Shown here one piece after another: positions 1 through 9,219 of a stretch of DNA of 64,000 nt. The stretch is from UBA11403 sp963784615 (GTDB lineage: Bacteria; Pseudomonadota; Gammaproteobacteria; Legionellales; Legionellaceae). Under the pieces are notes generated by a model. It did no database searches, had not been told where the DNA came from, and saw nothing but the letters and a program-made list of their open reading frames with translations. A program made the translations under genes and the position numbers. Position 1 is the first letter of the stretch; each line of letters begins with the position of its first letter. The stretch is taken from assembly GCA_963784615.1 (NCBI GenBank), contig CAWASG010000002.1, forward strand, positions 248,001 to 312,000, written 5' to 3'.

Positions 1-1191
1 CGAGATCAGAAGACGGTTAGACCGATTGCCATCCGCCCAGGTATTTTGGAGCGCACGCATGGTTCTGTATTGTTTACCCGTGGCGAGACGCAAGCGATTG
101 TATCGGCAACACTTGGTTGCGATAGAGACGCGCAGCTACTGGATAAATTGGACGGTCAAATTAAAGACCGCTTCATGTTGCATTATAACTTCCCTCCATA
201 CTCTGTTGGTGAAACAGGCCGTGTTGGTACGCCAAAACGTCGTGAAATTGGTCATGGCAAGCTTGCTCGCAGAAGTTTGCAAGCGGTACTGCCTGATACT
301 AAAACCTTCCCCTATGTATTGCGAATTGTTTCAGATATTACTGAATCTAATGGCTCCAGTTCAATGGCGACGGTCTGTGGTGCTAGCCTTGCGATGATGG
401 ACGCTGGTGTGCCTTTAAAGGCACCTGTTGCTGGTGTAGCGATGGGCTTGATTAAGGAAGGCAATGAATTTGCTGTACTGACGGACATCCTCGGTGATGA
501 AGATCATCTTGGCGATATGGACTTTAAAGTTGCTGGTACTGAAAAAGGTGTGACCGCGTTGCAAATGGACATCAAAATTTCAGGTATTACGAAAGAGATT
601 ATGTCTCAAGCGTTGGATCAAGCTTTGGCTGGACGTAAACATATTCTTGGCGTGATGAATCATTCGTTAGCTGAGCATCGTGGTGAGTTGTCGCAACATG
701 CTCCAAGAATTGTAACGATGAAAGTTGCTGAAGATAAGATTCGTACTGTGATTGGAAAAGGTGGCGCGACTATCAAGGGCCTGATTGAAAGTACAGGCGT
801 ATCAATTGATATCGATGACACTGGTCTGATCCAGCTTTTCTCGCCTAATATGGAAGCCCTTGAAGAAGCTCAGCGACAAATTAAACTTTTGGTTGCTGAA
901 GTTGAAGTGGGTCAAACTTATAGTGGTAAAGTCAGTAAAATCCTCGAATTTGGCGCATTTATTAGCCTGATTCCTGGAAAAGATGGTCTTTTACATATTT
1001 CTCAGATTTGTGCCGAACGGTCACAGAAAGTTGAAGATTTTCTGACTGAAGGACAGGATGTCGTCGTGTTTGTTGCAGGTGTAGACAAACAGGGCCGTGT
1101 GAAGTTAGAGTGGAAGGACAAACCGACTGCTGATGGATCCACCGTAGATATGCTACCAGAAGCTCGCGAAGCGAGTTCTTCAGAAGAGTGA
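1..1191 (+). CDS. pnp: Polyribonucleotide nucleotidyltransferase (PNPase), 5' end outside the window
   Basis: Phosphorolytic 3'-to-5' exoribonuclease of mRNA turnover, normally a trimer and a degradosome partner. The open frame enters from base 1 with no start codon, so only the last 396 or so of about 700 residues are present. Visible parts are the second RNase PH domain (FHYNFPPYSVGETG-like and ESNGSSSMA motifs, then DILGDEDHLGDMDFKVAG), a KH domain with VIGKGGATIKG, and a C-terminal S1 domain (EFGAFISLIPGKDGLLHISQ). The tail is short and acidic. The catalytic-domain motifs are intact. The match to the family is nearly unambiguous. Confidence 0.97.
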   Translation, partial: RDQKTVRPIAIRPGILERTHGSVLFTRGETQAIVSATLGCDRDAQLLDKLDGQIKDRFMLHYNFPPYSVGETGRVGTPKRREIGHGKLARRSLQAVLPDTKTFPYVLRIVSDITESNGSSSMATVCGASLAMMDAGVPLKAPVAGVAMGLIKEGNEFAVLTDILGDEDHLGDMDFKVAGTEKGVTALQMDIKISGITKEIMSQALDQALAGRKHILGVMNHSLAEHRGELSQHAPRIVTMKVAEDKIRTVIGKGGATIKGLIESTGVSIDIDDTGLIQLFSPNMEALEEAQRQIKLLVAEVEVGQTYSGKVSKILEFGAFISLIPGKDGLLHISQICAERSQKVEDFLTEGQDVVVFVAGVDKQGRVKLEWKDKPTADGSTVDMLPEAREASSSEE

Positions 1192-1223
1192 AGTAGATTC
1201 TGTCAGCGAACAGTATAGATTAG

Positions 1224-1265
1224 ACACAAAGTTGAGTTGCGTTTTTTTGCAACTTAACTTTGTGT
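1224..1265 (+). terminator. Hairpin downstream of pnp, probable terminator
   Basis: A 17-bp stem (1224-1240 with 1249-1265, one G-T pair) closes an 8-base loop GTTTTTTT, 32 bases after the pnp stop. No long T-run follows the stem, so it may act as an RNA-stabilising 3' hairpin rather than a classic intrinsic terminator. Its shape (17-bp stem, T-rich 8-base loop) resembles the variable-stem hairpins elsewhere in the window. Confidence 0.6.
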
Positions 1266-1289
1266 TTAACTTAAAATTAAGGACAATCC

Positions 1290-2555
1290 GTGCAGTTTTC
1301 AACTCATACGCTGCTACTTATTTTGTTATTTGTGTTGGTAGTCTCCGCTTTTTTTTCTAGTTCAGAAATCGGTATGTTGTCACTGAACCGTTACCGTCTT
1401 CGTTTTTTGGTTAAAAAAAATAATAAACAAGCTATTCGAGTTAATCAAATGTTGACGCGTCCTGAGCGTCTACTCAGCGTCGTTTTAATAGGCAGTACGG
1501 TAGCGAATATTTTGGCCTCGATGGTGGCTACATTAATTGGCCAACGCTTATATGGTGATTTGGGCGTGGCTGTCGCAACGTTTATATTAGCTATTGTCGT
1601 TTTAGTTTTTGCAGAAATGGCCCCTAAAACGCTTGCAGCTATGCATCCCGAAAAAATGTCCCTTTTTCTTTCTTTTCCATTGAAGATCTTGATGATTGTT
1701 CTTTCGCCATTTGTACGTTTGTTGAGTGGCACCGCCAATACTGTCTTGCGTTTATTCGGCGTCAATCTATCGGAAGTTGCAAAAGAGGCGTTGACGGGCG
1801 AAGAATTACGCTTGGTTGTACATGAGGCCGCATTATTACTTCCCAGCGAACATAAAACCATGCTGCTCAGTTTATTGGATCTGGAGCAAGCAACCGTTGA
1901 AGACATTATGGTACTTAAAGCAGACATCGTTGGAATTGATTTGGATCAGCCATGGCAAGATATCATTGAACAACTGGAAAGCTCACAACATACGCGCCTG
2001 CCTTTATATCGAGGACGCATTGATCACTTGGTTGGGATTATTCACGTGAGAGACGTGTTAAATCTGGTTTTAGATGAAGAGTTTGATCTGGAGCATTTTC
2101 TTGAGATAGCCGAGGCACCTTATTTTATTCCTGAGGAAACACCCTTAAACCTTCAACTGTTGAATTTTCAAAAAATGAAGCGCAGGAGCTGTTTTGTCGT
2201 CAATGAGTACGGTGATTTGCAGGGTTTGGCTACCATGGAAGATATTCTAGAAGAAATCGTCGGTGAGTTTACAACAGACGTTGCCGCATTAAGCAAAGAT
2301 ATGACATTGCAAGAGGATGGATCGGTCATTGTTGATGGCGGCATGACCATACGAACGTTAAATCGCTTACTAGCGTGGCAACTTCCATTTATTGGCCCAC
2401 GGACATTAAGCGGATTAGTCATTGAGCACTTGGGGTATATTCCGCCCTCAGATTGTTGTGTCAGTATTGACCACTATCAACTTGAAATTTTGAAGGTCAG
2501 TGATAATACAATCAAAAGTATCAGGATGTGGAAAATCACTAAGAGCCGGCATTAG
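1290..2555 (+). CDS. corB: CNNM/CorC-HlyC family membrane protein with CBS pair (CorB/YfjD-like)
   Basis: Probable inner-membrane divalent cation (Mg2+/Co2+) efflux or homeostasis protein. Residues 1 to about 160 form the DUF21/CNNM membrane domain, with an SSSEIGMLSLNRYR motif and EMAPKTLA. Two CBS motifs follow around 205-330 (TRLPLYRG..DHLVGIIHVRDVL and GDLQGLATMEDILEEIVGE), then a CorC_HlyC domain to the C-terminus (LQEDGSVIVDGG). The length of 421 matches the family. The GTG start at 1290 follows AAGGACAATCC, a good ribosome site. The gene is monocistronic between pnp and a convergent hairpin. Direction of transport is family inference. Confidence 0.9.
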   Translation: MQFSTHTLLLILLFVLVVSAFFSSSEIGMLSLNRYRLRFLVKKNNKQAIRVNQMLTRPERLLSVVLIGSTVANILASMVATLIGQRLYGDLGVAVATFILAIVVLVFAEMAPKTLAAMHPEKMSLFLSFPLKILMIVLSPFVRLLSGTANTVLRLFGVNLSEVAKEALTGEELRLVVHEAALLLPSEHKTMLLSLLDLEQATVEDIMVLKADIVGIDLDQPWQDIIEQLESSQHTRLPLYRGRIDHLVGIIHVRDVLNLVLDEEFDLEHFLEIAEAPYFIPEETPLNLQLLNFQKMKRRSCFVVNEYGDLQGLATMEDILEEIVGEFTTDVAALSKDMTLQEDGSVIVDGGMTIRTLNRLLAWQLPFIGPRTLSGLVIEHLGYIPPSDCCVSIDHYQLEILKVSDNTIKSIRMWKITKSRH

Positions 2556-2579
2556 AGATCATTTATGGGTATTATATTC

Positions 2580-2619
2580 GGACAAAGGTGCATGCAAAAG
2601 AACGTATGCACCTTTGTCC
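2580..2619. repeat. Variable-stem hairpin, copy 1
   Basis: 16-bp stem (2580-2595 with 2604-2619, one G-T pair) and loop AAAAGAAC between two convergent genes. The base GGACA and tip CATG are shared with copies at 10548, 23641, 23847 and 44007, while the middle differs. In this place it could serve as a bidirectional terminator. Confidence 0.7.
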
Positions 2620-2628
2620 AGACGTTAA

Positions 2629-2946
2629 TTAGCATGACCAATAACCGCCGACATAGCCATTGCGATGCCAGTATCTAGGCACCCATAGACAACCAGCGGT
2701 ACCAACGCCTACTACACCACCGCGATAGCCCCAGCCGCCATAACCCCAGCCGCCACGATGACCCCATCCACCGTGAGCGCCATGCCCCCAGCCGTGACCG
2801 CCATGATGCCCGCCACCGCCATGATGGCCTCCACCACCGTGCCCACCGCCATGACTATGAGCAACATTGATTGAGCCGAATAGTAAAACCGCACTACATG
2901 CTATGACGCCGAGACTAAGGCCGTTATGTTTTACATAAGCTTTCAT
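2629..2946 (-). CDS. Secreted glycine/histidine-rich small protein
   Basis: 105-residue protein of unknown function. Residues 1-31 are a signal peptide (MKAYVKHNG, a hydrophobic core with ACSAVLLFGS, cleavage near AHS). The mature part is low complexity: repeated GGGHHGG, then GWGHGAHGGWG blocks, then a short WVPRYWHRNGYVGGYWSC tail ending in Cys. The His density suggests metal binding, which is inference. The start at 2946 is chosen because AAGGAG lies 8 bases upstream. An ATG 24 bases earlier lacks a ribosome site. Similar Gly/His-rich exported proteins are common, so family assignment is not possible. Confidence 0.7.
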   Translation of the reverse strand: MKAYVKHNGLSLGVIACSAVLLFGSINVAHSHGGGHGGGGHHGGGGHHGGHGWGHGAHGGWGHRGGWGYGGWGYRGGVVGVGTAGCLWVPRYWHRNGYVGGYWSC

Positions 2947-2988
2947 GATTAAACTCCTTGTATAGATCATTTTACAGCTTGCTCTATG

Positions 2989-3016
2989 ATTATAGTTTAA
3001 GTTTAATATATGTCCA
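2989..3016 (-). promoter_or_regulatory. Predicted sigma70 promoter of the Gly/His-rich protein gene
   Basis: On the minus strand TGGACA, a 16-base spacer and a perfect TATAAT stand about 43 bases upstream of the chosen start codon. Confidence 0.6.
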
Positions 3017-3107
3017 CTGAGCTCTCATAACACCCATGATGAGCTTTATTTGTTAGAGGGTGATGGCTGAGACAAAAATGAGGGCGCATGAGGGAGCTGT
3101 TGCGCTG

Positions 3108-4793
3108 TTAAAGCGCAACAGTCTCGGGATTTTCATGCGTGGTAGTAACGCTTATTGTTTTACAGGCTGTTGAAAGTGCGTGATTGAAGGTGGAAAACAC
3201 ATTATCTTTTCCCAGACGGGTGATTAGTCCAATTTTGCGCAGCTTAAATTCGATACGAGGATTGGCGCCGCTGAGCATGACGCGTACACCGCGATGTTGA
3301 AGTGAAGCAATGCTGTCATCCAGTGTTTGCAGGCCGGTGACATCCATAAAGGGGACCCATTTCAGGCGAATAATCACAATGCTTGGGTCTGTATGCGTGC
3401 TTGCCAGTGCTTGCTCAAATACGTCCACTGCGCCAAAGAAGAAAGGACCGTCAATGGCATAAACAATAATTTCTTTTGGTAATTCAGTTAAATCGTATTG
3501 GGATAACTCTTGTGTCAGTTCTTGCGTACTTTGCGCTTGAACCTCGACGCTTGTGGCCATTTGGCGAATAAAATGGAGAATCGCCAGAATCACTCCTACA
3601 TTCACTGCGGCAATTAAGTCCACAAATACAGTCAGGAAGAAAGTAATTAATAAAATCGCAACATCGGCACGTGGTGCTTGTTGAATGAGCTTAATACAAT
3701 GCTTTACTTCACTCATGTTCCAAGCGACAACAAATAATATTGCAGATAACGTTGCCAGTGGGACATTAACCGCGAGAGGCGCAAGGAACAGCAGCACGAG
3801 CACTAAAGTCAGCGAGTGGATGATGCCGGCCAATGGGCTATTAGCACCATTGCGAATATTGGTTGCAGTTCTTGCTATGGCGCCTGTTGCTGCAAATCCA
3901 CCAAATAAAGGTGTGACCATATTAGCTAGACCTTGACCGATTAATTCACGGTTTGAGTTGTGCCGCGTGCCTGCCATGCCATCAGCCACAACGGCAGATA
4001 AGAGAGACTCAATTGCACCCAGCATCGCTATGGCGAATGCAGGACCTAATAGTTCGTTGAGTCGTGAAATCGTTATGGTTGGCAAATGAAAAGAGGGGAG
4101 CCCTTCGGGTATGCCGCCAAATGCGCTGCCGATGGTTGCGATATCTTCAAACTGAAAAATCGATTGGAGACTGGTTGCGGCAATGAGTACTATCAATGGT
4201 GCTGGCACGCGCTTGAGCAACGGGATTTTATTGGCAAAAAGAAGGGTCGCTAACGAGAATAGTGCAAGGCCAGTAGTCGTTCGATTGAGATGAGGTAATG
4301 CTTGTAACAATTGCAATAATTTCTCATGAAAATGCGTGCCATGCGGTGCTGGCAGACCAAAAAAATACTGCCATTGCCCAACCCAGATGACAACGGCAAT
4401 CCCAGCTGTAAAGCCAAGAATCACCGGTTTTGGGATAAATTGAATAACGCCACCAAGTCGTGCCAGCCCGAACAACAGTAACATGCCGCCCGCCATGAGT
4501 GTCGCAATTTGCAGGCCATCAATGCCATATTTTGCGGTAATACCGGAAAGGACGACAATAAATGCACCTGTAGGCCCGGCAATTTGTAATCGACTACCGC
4601 CAAATGCCGAAACAATAAATCCTGCGATAATGGCAGTATAAATCCCTTGTGCAGGCTGTGCGCCTGATGCAATCGCAAAAGCCATGGCGAGGGGTAGGGC
4701 GACGATTCCAACGATGACACCAGAAATGATATTCGGCAGCCAAAACTTTTTGTTAAATAACCCTGCGGAATAAGACTCGATAAGTGTGTTCAT
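3108..4793 (-). CDS. SulP family inorganic anion transporter with STAS domain
   Basis: Inner-membrane transporter of the SLC26/SulP family (sulfate, bicarbonate or dicarboxylate; the substrate cannot be read from sequence). The N-terminal 400 or so residues hold the transmembrane core, starting with VGIVALPLAMAFAIASG, the family signature, then IAGPTGAFIVVLSGI and LFGGFAATGAIARTATNIRNG. A C-terminal STAS domain from about 425 carries VIIRLKWVPFMDVTGLQTLDD. 561 residues is typical. It is monocistronic, with a TATAAT promoter upstream. No carbonic anhydrase lies next to it, so a bicarbonate role is unsupported. Confidence 0.92.
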   Translation of the reverse strand: MNTLIESYSAGLFNKKFWLPNIISGVIVGIVALPLAMAFAIASGAQPAQGIYTAIIAGFIVSAFGGSRLQIAGPTGAFIVVLSGITAKYGIDGLQIATLMAGGMLLLFGLARLGGVIQFIPKPVILGFTAGIAVVIWVGQWQYFFGLPAPHGTHFHEKLLQLLQALPHLNRTTTGLALFSLATLLFANKIPLLKRVPAPLIVLIAATSLQSIFQFEDIATIGSAFGGIPEGLPSFHLPTITISRLNELLGPAFAIAMLGAIESLLSAVVADGMAGTRHNSNRELIGQGLANMVTPLFGGFAATGAIARTATNIRNGANSPLAGIIHSLTLVLVLLFLAPLAVNVPLATLSAILFVVAWNMSEVKHCIKLIQQAPRADVAILLITFFLTVFVDLIAAVNVGVILAILHFIRQMATSVEVQAQSTQELTQELSQYDLTELPKEIIVYAIDGPFFFGAVDVFEQALASTHTDPSIVIIRLKWVPFMDVTGLQTLDDSIASLQHRGVRVMLSGANPRIEFKLRKIGLITRLGKDNVFSTFNHALSTACKTISVTTTHENPETVAL

Positions 4794-4826
4794 ATAAACT
4801 CGGATTATGTGAAGGAATTAGTCCGC

Positions 4827-4855
4827 ATTATACACAATAAGGCTTATTTTGTATA
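4827..4855 (-). promoter_or_regulatory. Predicted promoter of the SulP gene
   Basis: Minus-strand TATACA (4/6 match to the -35), a 17-base spacer and TATAAT, 34 bases before the start codon. The -35 is weak, the -10 perfect. Confidence 0.45.
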
Positions 4856-4897
4856 TCGTTATCGCATCCTTTCCATATCTCCGGGTAATCTAAGTGC

Positions 4898-6514
4898 TTA
4901 CTTTTCCGGTGTCAATTCCTCAATATGATTCGATACCGCATCGTGATCCCAATTAGATAATAGTGCTTGTGATAAGGCAAGCATGAGTATGCTGTAGGGC
5001 AAAAGTAGAATAATATCCATAGGGCATTGCAAAACGCCGATTCCGCCGAAAGATCCTAGATAAGAAATCAATAAGAGTGAGCTCATATATGCGGTAAACC
5101 AATACAGCGATGAACGGGAGGAGGGGCGATTTTGGCGATGATAAATGAGACAAATCATCAAGCCAAAAAGTAAGGCGAGATCAAGTTTCCATAAAATCGA
5201 AAATCCGCACCAGTACAACATTAAGTTACAAACATAAAATGCGATATTCGATAAAAAGTAACCATAGTACAGCTTGAACGGTCGATGAAGATCGGGTTGC
5301 AACTTTCGGGTGGCTAACAAACAAATCGGCCCAATACCATAAGACAGAATGCTTGCCGAGGACAGAAAAGCGACCAGTTTTTGCCAACCTGGAAACGGTA
5401 AAAAGGATAAAGCCCCCACTATAAAATTAGCATAAAGCGTCACATAGGGAATTTTATGGCGATTCACTTTTAAAAAAATCTTGGGTAAGTGATGGCTCAA
5501 AGCCATGCCATAGATTATCCGGGATGTGGCGGCTGTATACACGAGCGTTGTGCCGAACGGAGAAAAAGCCGCATCAATCATCAATAACGTTGCAACTACA
5601 CCAAGTCCAAGCAATAAGGTGATGCCAACCAGTGGCGCACTGTCTCCTGGATAATGGAGCGATTGCCAGCCATTGACCAGATATTGCTCTGGTATGGCGG
5701 CGAGAAAACTGAATTGCAACATGAAATATAATACAAACCCAATCAATACAGCGCCTAAGATCGCGATTGGAATGTTGCGTTGGGGATTTTTAACTTCGCC
5801 CGCAAGCATCAAGCCGTTTTGAAATCCTGTGAAGGCGAAGGCAATGCCTCCAGTTGAAAGCGCCGTAAAAATTTGCATCCAGCTTTCTGTGGTGGACAAA
5901 TCAATATGAATATTCACCAGTGAGGGCGCTTGGTTTAGTAGGGCAACGATGGCAATACTTGGCAAAAGAAATTTGATAATGCTCGCATATTTGTTGCACT
6001 CGGCCAGCATTTTAATCCCATATGAATTAAGCATCACAACAAACAACATAATGCAGAGGGCAGCTACATAACCTTGGCCTGATAGTTTGAGTTCAGATGT
6101 GTGATGGTCAATTAAACTGGGGAAAAAATGACTGGAATATTGCAGAATGGCTTGGATTTCGATGGGCGTCATAACCACATAAGACAGCCAGGATGTCCAC
6201 GCAAATAAAAAGCCGACTTCTCGACCATGCGTAAAAGTGGGGTAATTGGACATGCCACCGGAGATCGGAAACATAGCACCGAGTTCGCACAACGGTAAGG
6301 CGATAAGTAGCATGAAAAACGCCGCAATGACCCAGCTGATGAGGGCATTACTGCCTGCCATTTGTGCGCTAATGAAAGGGCTAAACAACCAGCCTGAACC
6401 AATCATGCCACCCGCAGATGCAATTAAAATGTTGGTTGTTGAAATATCTCGTTTTAGCATGATGTGTTGACGCACTTGTGTTCGATGCCTTAATGAATAA
6501 AGTAACTGTTTCAC
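4898..6514 (-). CDS. APC superfamily amino acid permease
   Basis: Inner-membrane amino acid or amine transporter with about 12 hydrophobic segments. The first helix carries the APC hallmark ASAGGMIGSGWLFSPF. A GGIAFAFTGFQNG helix 6 motif and VKNPQRNIPIA follow, matching the family. The substrate is unknown. The frame opens with GTG at 6514, but an ATG at 6460 (MLKRDIS) would start at the usual distance before helix 1. Neither has a clear ribosome site, so the first 18 residues are uncertain. It stands alone between the SulP gene and a repeat-bearing spacer. Confidence 0.88.
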   Translation of the reverse strand: MKQLLYSLRHRTQVRQHIMLKRDISTTNILIASAGGMIGSGWLFSPFISAQMAGSNALISWVIAAFFMLLIALPLCELGAMFPISGGMSNYPTFTHGREVGFLFAWTSWLSYVVMTPIEIQAILQYSSHFFPSLIDHHTSELKLSGQGYVAALCIMLFVVMLNSYGIKMLAECNKYASIIKFLLPSIAIVALLNQAPSLVNIHIDLSTTESWMQIFTALSTGGIAFAFTGFQNGLMLAGEVKNPQRNIPIAILGAVLIGFVLYFMLQFSFLAAIPEQYLVNGWQSLHYPGDSAPLVGITLLLGLGVVATLLMIDAAFSPFGTTLVYTAATSRIIYGMALSHHLPKIFLKVNRHKIPYVTLYANFIVGALSFLPFPGWQKLVAFLSSASILSYGIGPICLLATRKLQPDLHRPFKLYYGYFLSNIAFYVCNLMLYWCGFSILWKLDLALLFGLMICLIYHRQNRPSSRSSLYWFTAYMSSLLLISYLGSFGGIGVLQCPMDIILLLPYSILMLALSQALLSNWDHDAVSNHIEELTPEK

Positions 6515-6572
6515 ACGATAAATGAAAGGGATAGTTTATTGCCCCTAAAGAATCACTCAACTTCGTGTCTCG

Positions 6573-6617
6573 AAACGACGCGACCTGTAAGTTCATTGTG
6601 GCTGTTTGTTTCGAAGG
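6573..6617. repeat. Fragment of the dispersed MITE-like element
   Basis: About 45 bases (ACGACGCGACCTGTAAGTTC, then ATTGTGGCTGTTTGT) match the distal part of the element at 52543-52743. No terminal repeat remains, so this is a decayed remnant in the spacer upstream of the tandem membrane genes. Confidence 0.6.
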
Positions 6618-6678
6618 TTCTTGGGCGCTCGCAAAAAATTAGGAAAGGTTTTTGATGCTAATTGTTTAATAATCATCG

Positions 6679-6707
6679 TTGACGTCTTATTCGTAAACAA
6701 GTATGCT
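6679..6707 (+). promoter_or_regulatory. Predicted sigma70 promoter of the three-gene tandem
   Basis: TTGACG, a 17-base spacer and TATGCT, ending 65 bases before the first gene. The later two genes have short spacers (81 and 38 bases) and no equally good promoter was noticed there, so one transcript is plausible. Confidence 0.6.
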
Positions 6708-6772
6708 TTGACGCAATGGAGATCTAGAGTGTGGTAAGGACGCGATCAATACACTTGTGAAGGCGGTGACTT

Positions 6773-7924
6773 ATGTTGCAATTTCTGAATAGGTTCAGTG
6801 GAATTATCGTGGGTGGTGTGTTGTATCCACTTAAATCATCGGTCGTTAATGTTGGAGTTGCCGGGCTTGCGTTGATTGCCGCGCCGTTTGTTTGGATATT
6901 GTTTCCTTTAGGAGCGTTTTTTAATGCGCTAGATACCCATGATGACGACATATTTGAGACTTTATTTAAAGCGATTGTACTTCCTGTCCTCGCCATCGTG
7001 TTACTTCCTGTCGTTGCAATTGCCGCATTTTTAGCGCACATCGCCCTTACTATATTTGATGTATTGCGTACGTTTGTCCTCGGTTTGACTGAGGGCGCAG
7101 AGTATGGATTACTCATTCATGTTTTGGATAAGGTGTGGTCAGATTTCATGACATTTACCTCTACAATTCAAATTGTTAATTATTTTTCCGGACATGCGCC
7201 TGAAGTAGAGCCGGTCGCTGATACTTCTCCGTCTCATCCATTGAATTCTCAGACAGAGACTTATAGTGAATCACCCGATTTTTTACCTTTAGCGAAAGCG
7301 GAATTATTAAAAGCTGGGCAAATAGCGGAGCTCGGGGTTGTTTTGGGACACTATCAACAGTTATTTGAGAAGTTAAACATACTGGATCAGGCTATCCGTT
7401 CAAAAGGCAATAATGACTACCTCCCGGATGTCATTATCGGGGACAAGACTGTATTTATCGAGGATGAGCTTATAGGGAGCACCCCAATTAACCAGCCCTC
7501 GTTGCTTGTAAAACAATATGAAGCCGAGCCTGGACGATGGTTAGCTGTACCCGTCAGTAGCTTTTATATTGATAGAGCCAATTTTGAAATGCTCCAGCAG
7601 CACAGACGAAAAAATGGTATAGAGTTCACGCATCCACTCACCGGGGAAGCGATGGAATCACCACCTCCATATAAAGATAAATCGACACGCCATCGTATTC
7701 ATGAATATCACACCTTGGCGAATGCACAAGAGTTGATTGAAGCGGCAGGTATCATTCGTGAGCGCCTTAATGCGTTGAGCAAAGACATGGAGCCATCAAA
7801 AGAAAGCCAGCCGTCAGAAGACATCTGCAGCAAATTTCTTAATCTGTTTTCTATATTTTCGAGTAGTGAAAAACCTTCAGTCGTCGCAGCTCCACAGAGG
7901 AATGACGGTCCAACTTTTCGTTAA
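6773..7924 (+). CDS. Membrane protein with U-box-like C-terminal segment, paralog 1
   Basis: Family not recognised by name. Residues 1-110 are strongly hydrophobic, beginning MLQFLNRFSG-IIVGGVLYPL, with at least two membrane segments (about 25-50 and 67-95). A shared helical motif at 171-210 reads LGVVLGHYQQLFEKL..LDQAI. Residues 241-294 resemble a U-box: hydrophobic start, then VPVSSFYIDRANFEMLQQH and HPLTGEAM, in the order DPV..TYxR..IExWL..HPxT seen in U-box E3 ligases. A conserved RHRIHEYHTLANAQELIEAA follows. No zinc cysteines are present, as expected for a U-box. The role as a host-directed ubiquitin ligase is inference. It is first in a tandem of three. Confidence 0.75.
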   Translation: MLQFLNRFSGIIVGGVLYPLKSSVVNVGVAGLALIAAPFVWILFPLGAFFNALDTHDDDIFETLFKAIVLPVLAIVLLPVVAIAAFLAHIALTIFDVLRTFVLGLTEGAEYGLLIHVLDKVWSDFMTFTSTIQIVNYFSGHAPEVEPVADTSPSHPLNSQTETYSESPDFLPLAKAELLKAGQIAELGVVLGHYQQLFEKLNILDQAIRSKGNNDYLPDVIIGDKTVFIEDELIGSTPINQPSLLVKQYEAEPGRWLAVPVSSFYIDRANFEMLQQHRRKNGIEFTHPLTGEAMESPPPYKDKSTRHRIHEYHTLANAQELIEAAGIIRERLNALSKDMEPSKESQPSEDICSKFLNLFSIFSSSEKPSVVAAPQRNDGPTFR

Positions 7925-8005
7925 TCATTTAGTCCATATCCTCACGATAGAACTCGGCTTATACCCCGCGATATCGAGAGGATATCATTTGTTAGGTGTT
8001 ATTTT

Positions 8006-9181
8006 ATGTTTCGAGTACTCGATAAGTTAGGCGGAATTATGTTTGGGCTTGTGCTGTATCCAACAGCCTCGTTGTTAATTAATTTGGGTTTTGTTGCATT
8101 GGGGTTGGGTTTAGATGTGGTCCTTGCAGGATTTTCACTTGGTCTAATTGTCAATATTGTGTACTCTCATTTTAGTACATCCCCATTGTTGACGTCCATA
8201 TTGGGTGTTATTGCTACCGCAGTCGTATTAAGTGCAGCTTTTATTTCTCCTATTGTATTAATGATTCCATTTGTTATCTATATGCTCATAGATTTGTTCA
8301 ATAGTTTTCGCTTGGGCGTTAAAGATGGTTATGAGCATGGTTTGACTCATGTGCTGAATAATGCATTCTCCGGAGAAAATATTTTTAGTCGATCACTGCG
8401 ATATTTAACGGCGTTCCTGGACTCCCTTCTTCAGCGAAATGGTATGACTCGTGACAGCTTTCAAGGTGGGCCCCAAAATGAGCTAGCAGATGATTTTTCC
8501 TATTTAGAGGATGTACCCCGCGTATCGTATGATGTTTCTCATTTGAATGGTCCCGCTCAAGCACCGGTGATTTTTTTGCCATTAACACCTGATGAACTAT
8601 CCCGAGCTAGTGAGATGCCCGACCTTGGTGTTGTTTTGAGTCAATATGTTTCGCTATATGATCGTTTACAAACATTAGATCAGGCCATCGAAGCAAGAAG
8701 GCTCGAAGGGGTTGAGGATGGCGCACCTCTTGAAGGCGGGGTCACTGATGAGACGATGATGCTGGATGTAATAAGCCCCGCATTGCTTGTGAAACAATAT
8801 CAAGCAGCACCTGAAGAATGGAAAGTCGTTCCTGCGAGTACTGCAATTATTAATAGACCGACTTTAGAAGAATGGCTTGGATCGTCCAACTCGCATCCTC
8901 AGACCCGAGAGAGAGTAGATGCTCCCACTGCGTATAATGGAACAACGACTCGATATCGTATTTATGCTTACCACACCCTGACGGATGCACGGGAGTTGGT
9001 GGAGGCCGCAAGTCGTATTCGTGATAGATTTCAGCCTATAAGTATGGACGCCTTGTCTTCAGCTATTAACGGGGCTTCAGTAAGTATCTCAAATATTGCA
9101 GATCGTGTGTTCACTTTTTTTGGTCAGCCCGCTATTCCAGAGGCTCCAGTAAGTGTTCATAATCCTCAGGCGAACCAGTAG
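8006..9181 (+). CDS. Membrane protein with U-box-like C-terminal segment, paralog 2
   Basis: Middle and most diverged copy of the tandem, 391 residues. The N-terminal 100 residues are hydrophobic (GGIMFGLVLYPT start, segments about 25-52 and 62-96). The common central motif is LGVVLSQYVSLYDRLQTLDQ at about 207-226. The U-box-like part at 257-304 reads ALLVKQYQAAPEEW, VVPASTAIINRPTLEEWL and SNSHPQTRERV, then TRYRIYAYHTLTDARELVEA. The IN-R-LEEWL-HP-TRE spacing is closest to classical U-boxes here. The ATG at 8006 follows a spacer with only a weak ribosome site. No catalytic cysteine candidate is conserved among the three copies. Confidence 0.75.
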   Translation: MFRVLDKLGGIMFGLVLYPTASLLINLGFVALGLGLDVVLAGFSLGLIVNIVYSHFSTSPLLTSILGVIATAVVLSAAFISPIVLMIPFVIYMLIDLFNSFRLGVKDGYEHGLTHVLNNAFSGENIFSRSLRYLTAFLDSLLQRNGMTRDSFQGGPQNELADDFSYLEDVPRVSYDVSHLNGPAQAPVIFLPLTPDELSRASEMPDLGVVLSQYVSLYDRLQTLDQAIEARRLEGVEDGAPLEGGVTDETMMLDVISPALLVKQYQAAPEEWKVVPASTAIINRPTLEEWLGSSNSHPQTRERVDAPTAYNGTTTRYRIYAYHTLTDARELVEAASRIRDRFQPISMDALSSAINGASVSISNIADRVFTFFGQPAIPEAPVSVHNPQANQ

Positions 9182-9219
9182 CAAAGATTAGCTGCTATTC
9201 ATTGATAAGGTGGTTTATT

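Noticed and set aside
1445..1927. 160-codon minus-strand frame opposite corB
   Set aside because: Shadow frame opposite a well-supported gene, with no family features.
2712..2894. Alternative frame within the Gly/His-rich gene
   Set aside because: A low-complexity shadow of the real frame, with no ribosome site.
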